Shown here piece by piece: positions 59,850 to 64,000 of a stretch of DNA of 64,000 bases. Made by a program: the position numbers and the translations under genes. Each line of letters opens with the position of its first letter. Position 1 is the first letter of the stretch. This DNA is from Myxococcota bacterium. Lineage in GTDB: Bacteria > Myxococcota > UBA727 > JABDBI01. The stretch is from NCBI GenBank assembly GCA_040387835.1, contig JAZKCZ010000003.1, positions 1-64,000 on the forward strand. The letters are read 5' to 3'. The notes under the pieces are model-generated. The model made no database searches and was not told the DNA's origin. It worked only from the letters and a program-made list of their open reading frames with translations.

Positions 59850-60614
59850 TCAATTACATAATGGAATCAATTTAAGCAATAAATCGCCGAACTCTTTTGA
59901 GGCGTTCTGGCCAGCCAAAGTCACTTCTTCATGGGTCAATTTGGTTGGAGACAATCCCGCAGCCATATTACAGATGCAAGAAATACCCAAAACTTCCATG
60001 TTCATGTGCCGAGCAGCAATGGTCTCGAACACGGTACTCATGCCAACAGCATCAGCGCCCAGTACTTTAAGCATGTTAATTTCAGCCGGCGTTTCATAAC
60101 ACGGGCCCAAAACGCCTGCGTACACGCCTTCCTGCAGATTAGGACTAATCGATTTCGCCAGTTGCCTAAGCCGCAACGAGTAAGCCTGACTCATGTCGGG
60201 AAACCGGGTGCCAAGCTGGGAGTTATTCGGCCCAATCAACGGATTATCACCGGTCAGATTAATGTGATCCGATATCAGCATTAAATTACCAACGCCGAAG
60301 TCTTGGTTAATCCCACCCGAAGCGTTGGTTAGAATCAGCTTTTGAACGCCCAAATCTTTTAAAAAGCGCACAGGAAAAGCCACTTGGCTCGCGGTATAAC
60401 CTTCGTACCGATGGACACGACCTTGCATCAATAAAACAGGCGTTTCACCAATGAAACCATGAACAAAGCGACCTGAATGGCCTTCGACGGTGCTGACTGG
60501 AAAATCCGGTATTTCTGAATAGGCCAGTGAAGTTGTGTTTGTCAGATAATCAGCAAAGCCACCCAGGCCGGAGCCTAGAATGACCGCGATTTTTGCAGGT
60601 GGCAGTCCGGGCAT
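59850..60614 (-). CDS. punA: purine-nucleoside phosphorylase (PNP family 1)
   Basis: 254 residues with GSGLGGFAD, EGHSGRFVHG, MQGRVHRYEGY, TNASGGIN and GPCYETPAEI, the motifs of trimeric guanosine/inosine phosphorylases. It splits purine nucleosides with phosphate in salvage. The start codon shares one base with the rho stop codon, suggesting cotranscription. Length is slightly short (about 270 typical) at the N-terminus. Confidence 0.94.
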   Translation of the reverse strand: MPGLPPAKIAVILGSGLGGFADYLTNTTSLAYSEIPDFPVSTVEGHSGRFVHGFIGETPVLLMQGRVHRYEGYTASQVAFPVRFLKDLGVQKLILTNASGGINQDFGVGNLMLISDHINLTGDNPLIGPNNSQLGTRFPDMSQAYSLRLRQLAKSISPNLQEGVYAGVLGPCYETPAEINMLKVLGADAVGMSTVFETIAARHMNMEVLGISCICNMAAGLSPTKLTHEEVTLAGQNASKEFGDLLLKLIPLCN

Positions 60615-61969
60615 TAGTGACTCATCGAAGCAATAAATTCAGCGTTGGTTTTGCTGCCCTTCATACGGCTAAGCAAAAACTCCATCGAATCGATCACATT
60701 CAGCGGATGTAGTAGCTGACGCAAGACCCAAACACGGTTCAACGTGTCTTTGTCCAGCAAATGCTCTTCCTTACGTGTTCCGGACTTGTTGATATCCAAG
60801 CATGGGAAAATACGCTTTTCCATCAGCTTTCGATCCAGCACGATTTCCGCGTTACCAGTGCCCTTGAACTCTTCGAAAATCACTTCGTCCATTCGGCTAC
60901 CGGTATCAATCAAAGCCGTACTGATAATGGTAAGCGATCCGCCTTCTTCAACGTTACGCGCCGCACCGAAAAAGCGCTTTGGTTTGTGCAGGGCATTAGA
61001 ATCCACACCACCAGACAGAATCTTCCCACTTGGCGGCACCACCGTATTATAGGCCCGCCCCAAACGGGTGATATTATCCAGCAAAATGACCACATCGCGC
61101 TTCATTTCGACCAAGCGCTTTGCTTTCTCAATCACCATTTCAGCAACCTGAACGTGACGTTGTGCAGGCTCGTCAAAAGTAGAAGCAATCACTTCGCCTT
61201 TGATGTTGCGGCGCATATCGGTCACTTCTTCAGGACGCTCATCAATCAAAAGCACCAACAAAGTCACTTCCGGATGATTGGCCGTAATCGCATTAGCAAT
61301 ATCTTGCATCAAAACGGTTTTACCAGCTCTTGGCGGCGCAACCACCAAAGCACGCTGGCCTTTACCGATGGGGCAGAACAAGTCGATAATACGAGTCGAG
61401 TAATTCGTCGGCAAACTTTCCAACTTAAACCGGCTATTCGGATAAAGCGGCGTTAAGTTATCGAATGAAACTTTATTACGATGCTCAGCATGCGTAATGC
61501 CGTTAATGGTTTCGAGTTTCAGCAACGAGTAATAGCGTTCTTTATCATTCGGTGGCCGAATCTGACCCCGAACGGTGTCGCCCATGCGCAAGCCGTATGC
61601 ACGGATTTGCGAAGGCGCCACGTAGATATCATCGGCAGAAGGCTCATAGTTATAATTGGGTTCACGCAAAAAACCGTAGCCTTCAGAGAAGGTTTCCAAT
61701 GTCCCTTCACCAAAAATCGCACCGCTGTTGCCAGCTTGCCATTTCAGCAGAGCAAAAACCATGTCCTGCTTACGCAAAAGCGCATCGAAATCCACGCCAA
61801 GTCTTTGCGCCCGGCCTTGTAGATCGTCAATTTTAGCGTGCTTTAGCTCAGATAAGTCCATCGATTCAATCTCTGGGTTAATATCTGGCAAAATCACGGG
61901 AGATGGACGTTCAGTTTGTTTTTCTCTATTATTAAAATGGGGACGATTCTTGCGTTTGATTTCGCTCAT
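60614..61969 (-). CDS. rho: transcription termination factor Rho
   Basis: 451 residues. An N-terminal helical domain (about 35-80) and cold-shock RNA-binding domain (85-155, [14 protein letters not shown]) precede the hexameric ATPase core with Walker A APPRAGKT (211-218), [16 protein letters not shown] and the [16 protein letters not shown] region. The N-terminus has about 30 extra basic, poorly conserved residues relative to E. coli Rho (419). It terminates untranslated transcripts. Next to pepA upstream. Confidence 0.97.
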   Translation of the reverse strand: MSEIKRKNRPHFNNREKQTERPSPVILPDINPEIESMDLSELKHAKIDDLQGRAQRLGVDFDALLRKQDMVFALLKWQAGNSGAIFGEGTLETFSEGYGFLREPNYNYEPSADDIYVAPSQIRAYGLRMGDTVRGQIRPPNDKERYYSLLKLETINGITHAEHRNKVSFDNLTPLYPNSRFKLESLPTNYSTRIIDLFCPIGKGQRALVVAPPRAGKTVLMQDIANAITANHPEVTLLVLLIDERPEEVTDMRRNIKGEVIASTFDEPAQRHVQVAEMVIEKAKRLVEMKRDVVILLDNITRLGRAYNTVVPPSGKILSGGVDSNALHKPKRFFGAARNVEEGGSLTIISTALIDTGSRMDEVIFEEFKGTGNAEIVLDRKLMEKRIFPCLDINKSGTRKEEHLLDKDTLNRVWVLRQLLHPLNVIDSMEFLLSRMKGSKTNAEFIASMSH

Positions 61970-61982
61970 TTAAGCGTTGCTC

Positions 61983-63431
61983 CTAAGCCCAATTCTGTAC
62001 TAGCTCAATCAATGTCCGCACCCCAAAACCAGAACCGCCTACACTGATGTAAGGTTGATCTTTGTCGTTACGGGCGGGTCCCGCGATATCCAAATGCGCC
62101 CAAACTACTTTGGGTTCTATAAATTTTTGCAGGAAGAGAGCAGCCGTAATGGCACCGCCGTAACGCTCACCTGTATTTTTCATGTCTGCAATAGGGGTCT
62201 TTAATTGATCAAATAATTCATCCGGCATTGGCATGCGCCAAAAGGATTCTCCCGTATTTTGGCTGCATTCCATAATGCGGCTAGAAAGCGCATCATCGTT
62301 AGAGAACAGCCCAGCCATGTTCGGCCCAAGAGCCACCACACATGCCCCAGTCAAGGTCGCAATATCGATCACCACATCAGGCTTATCCTTTTCCTGAGCA
62401 TAGTTCATGGTGTCCGCCAAAACGAGCCGCCCTTCAGCGTCCGTGTTATTAATCTCCACCGACAGCCCTTTTCGAGAAGTAATAATATCGCCTGGATGAT
62501 AAGACTTAGAATCCACGCCATTTTCCACGCAGGCCATATAAGCCGTGACTGCTACGTTTGGCTTTAGCTGTGCAATCGCCCTAATCGCAGCCAAGACACT
62601 GGCTGCGCCTGACATGTCTGTCTTCATGTGCAGCATGCCATCGGATGGCTTAATATCCAAACCACCGGAGTCAAAAGTAACGCCTTTGCCAATCAATGCG
62701 ATATGCTTTTTCGCCTTTTTAGCTGGGCGATAAGCCAAACGAACCACGCGAGGTGCTGCAAAATCCGAAGAGCCTCGCCCAACGGCTAAGAGCAGGCCGA
62801 AGTTTTCCTTCTCCAGCATCTTCTCATCAAAAACTTTGACATCTAGACCATGCGCTTTGCCTTCAGCCATGGCTACTTTAGCCATTGCCACCGGGTTCAT
62901 CACGCTCGGGCCTTCATTGATCAAATCTCTCGCGAGACAGACCGCTTCGGCAATCACTTCACCTTGACGCAGCAACTCTTTGGCCTGCTTATCATCGGTA
63001 AAAAAAACAACTTCGCTTAAATGACGCTCATCTTTTTCGCTCAAATATTTGTCAAAACGATAGGCGCTTAATACCGCCCCTTCACTGGCGGATTTTACCC
63101 AATTATCGGTATCAAAGAAGATGCCAACTCTGGCCGCTTGTTTGGTGTTCGCTATCTTGCAGGCCATGGCGGCTACTTTACGATAGTGCTCCTGGGAGAC
63201 TTTCGTGCGATCGCCCAAACCAATCAGCGCGATGGCCTTCGGACCTTTGTCCAAAAAGGTATGCGTAAAAAAGACTTCGCCCGGCTTGCCCTTAAATCCT
63301 TCCGCTAAAGCTTTGCTTTGAATCTGACCTTTCATCAGTTGCCGAGCGTCTTTGGCCTCGTGGACCCCAAACACCAGTAAATCAAGCTTTTCGGTTTCGA
63401 AATTTCGAGGCGACGAAGAAGTTAATTTCAT
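61983..63431 (-). CDS. pepA: leucyl aminopeptidase (M17)
   Basis: 482 residues with the M17 signatures GKGVTFDSGGLDIKPSDGM and the metal-binding NTDAEGRLVLADT. The hexameric di-metal enzyme removes N-terminal Leu and other residues, and in some bacteria also binds DNA at recombination sites. N-terminal domain is typical. It ends 13 bp before rho on the same strand. Confidence 0.96.
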   Translation of the reverse strand: MKLTSSSPRNFETEKLDLLVFGVHEAKDARQLMKGQIQSKALAEGFKGKPGEVFFTHTFLDKGPKAIALIGLGDRTKVSQEHYRKVAAMACKIANTKQAARVGIFFDTDNWVKSASEGAVLSAYRFDKYLSEKDERHLSEVVFFTDDKQAKELLRQGEVIAEAVCLARDLINEGPSVMNPVAMAKVAMAEGKAHGLDVKVFDEKMLEKENFGLLLAVGRGSSDFAAPRVVRLAYRPAKKAKKHIALIGKGVTFDSGGLDIKPSDGMLHMKTDMSGAASVLAAIRAIAQLKPNVAVTAYMACVENGVDSKSYHPGDIITSRKGLSVEINNTDAEGRLVLADTMNYAQEKDKPDVVIDIATLTGACVVALGPNMAGLFSNDDALSSRIMECSQNTGESFWRMPMPDELFDQLKTPIADMKNTGERYGGAITAALFLQKFIEPKVVWAHLDIAGPARNDKDQPYISVGGSGFGVRTLIELVQNWA

Positions 63432-63526
63432 CGGTATTATTTAGAAAGCTTTGGTTGTGACGTCAAGCAATGAAAAAATCAGAGCAATTTCCCAAACTCA
63501 AATTCTCTTATGTTAAAGTCGATGCC

Positions 63527-63531
63527 GGAGG
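63527..63531 (+). promoter_or_regulatory. strong RBS of DUF1328 gene
   Basis: GGAGG five bases upstream of the ATG at 63537. It decides the start in favour of 63537 over the earlier in-frame start at 63510. Confidence 0.75.
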
Positions 63532-63536
63532 TACTT

Positions 63537-63695
63537 ATGCTCGTTTGGGCTCTTATTTTTCTTATCGTTGCTATCGTTGCCGCTGCTCTCGGATTCACCA
63601 GCATCGCTGGCGCTGCCGCAGGCATTGCCAAGGTCATATTCTTTATTTTTGTAGTTTTGTTTGTGATTTCGCTCGTGATGCATCTAATGCACTAA
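63537..63695 (+). CDS. DUF1328-family small membrane protein
   Basis: 52 residues, [20 protein letters not shown] then [20 protein letters not shown], the standard two-helix DUF1328 (YtjA-like) protein. A strong RBS precedes the ATG. Function unknown; homologues are common in Proteobacteria. It overlaps the convergent PAP2 gene by 53 bp. Confidence 0.85.
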   Translation: MLVWALIFLIVAIVAAALGFTSIAGAAAGIAKVIFFIFVVLFVISLVMHLMH

Positions 63696-64000
63696 CCCAC
63701 ACCGCAAAAGCTGCCACGCAAAGACCACCCAAGATATCCACAAAATAGTGCTGCTTGGTGGTCAGCGTGGAAATGATGACCACCAAAGCCATCAACCAAG
63801 CAATCACGCCCCCCAATCTAGACTCCCGGCTCAAATAAATGGCTATCAAGACCATGATAGAAACATGCAATGACGGAAAGCAGTTACGCGGCGTATCAAT
63901 GGTATGAAGCAGCCTAAAGCCCTGCTCAGAAATTCCATCTCCGGTAATTTTAGGCCGATTCATCACAGTCGGATAAATAATAAAAATCAGTCCTGAGCTC
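63643..64000 (-). CDS. PAP2-superfamily membrane phosphatase, partial at right edge
   Basis: The minus-strand frame stays open from the stop at 63643 through the window end, so the gene begins outside. The visible C-terminal part has NRP, then NCFPSLHVS and [16 protein letters not shown], the conserved PAP2 motifs (R-P, P-S-x-H and a K/R-x-H-x3-D site), in the arrangement seen in inositol-phosphoceramide-synthase-like PAP2 proteins. Several membrane segments follow. It would dephosphorylate a lipid phosphate or transfer a head group. Confidence 0.8.
   Translation of the reverse strand, partial: SSGLIFIIYPTVMNRPKITGDGISEQGFRLLHTIDTPRNCFPSLHVSIMVLIAIYLSRESRLGGVIAWLMALVVIISTLTTKQHYFVDILGGLCVAAFAVWVSALDASRAKSQTKLQK

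Noticed and set aside
60761-61456. 231-codon plus-strand reading frame opposite rho
   Set aside because: Rho is unmistakable on the other strand; the frame has no recognisable domain.
63470-63748. 92-codon plus-strand reading frame overlapping the DUF1328 gene
   Set aside because: The DUF1328 frame has a strong RBS and a conserved protein; this one is a shadow in another frame.

Overview
The window is one dense stretch of a Gram-negative bacterial chromosome. It runs from the 5' part of a 16S rRNA gene (pointing out of the left edge) to a PAP2-type phosphatase gene cut by the right edge. Signal peptides, lipoboxes, TolC/RND/Wza-type envelope proteins and beta-barrel proteins show an outer membrane. 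The 16S fragment, the Ku-LigD pair, the eukaryote-like Ser/Thr kinase, the BY-kinase and the many secreted repeat proteins suggest a lineage of the former Deltaproteobacteria (Bdellovibrionota, Myxococcota or relatives). That placement is inference and needs a 16S search.

Layout. 1-580: 16S 5' end with its leader and promoter. 818-4059: a minus-strand operon of three exported pentapeptide-repeat proteins and one beta-barrel-like protein, divergent from a secreted helical-repeat protein. 5483-9702: dnaB, an orphan E2-type acyltransferase and small membrane proteins. 9733-13861: a rearranged era/decarboxylase junction carrying four tiny secreted or membrane proteins and a duplicated-domain secreted protein; it is flanked by partial copies of the ends of both neighbouring genes. 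13916-22822: metabolic and housekeeping genes (ribE, tatD, GlpB-like, ZnuB-like, pdxH, deoxynucleoside kinase, SDR epimerase, nucleotide-transporter-like protein, GNAT, thioesterase).

22782-28699: a four-gene minus-strand operon encoding only exported or membrane proteins: a Hint-domain protein, a subtilisin-family lipoprotein with all catalytic residues, a membrane-anchored protein and an 876-residue protein joining a MACPF-like region to a leucine-rich segment and kelch repeats. This is the best candidate here for an undescribed system. It is preceded by a 293-bp inverted-repeat element and a NusG paralogue.

29035-40042: Wza/Wzc-type capsule export and chain-length control with the NusG paralogue, the NHEJ pair ligD-ku, a beta-barrel-like protein, comEC and a Ser/Thr kinase. 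40078-43483: a translationally coupled aromatic operon (pheA without ACT domain, aroA, class II DAHP synthase). 43643-48309: dnaA without its usual neighbours, an M1 aminopeptidase and a shortened DnaJ. 48322-63966: panB-CPBP protease; an M16 peptidase/RND pump/TolC operon lacking an adaptor gene; a UbiA-like protein; a GVQ-G-VN repeat protein; an M23 peptidase; a TRIC-like protein; punA-rho; pepA; a DUF1328 protein; and the partial PAP2 gene. Genes are packed tightly, with many 4-nt start/stop overlaps and some convergent genes sharing stop-codon bases.
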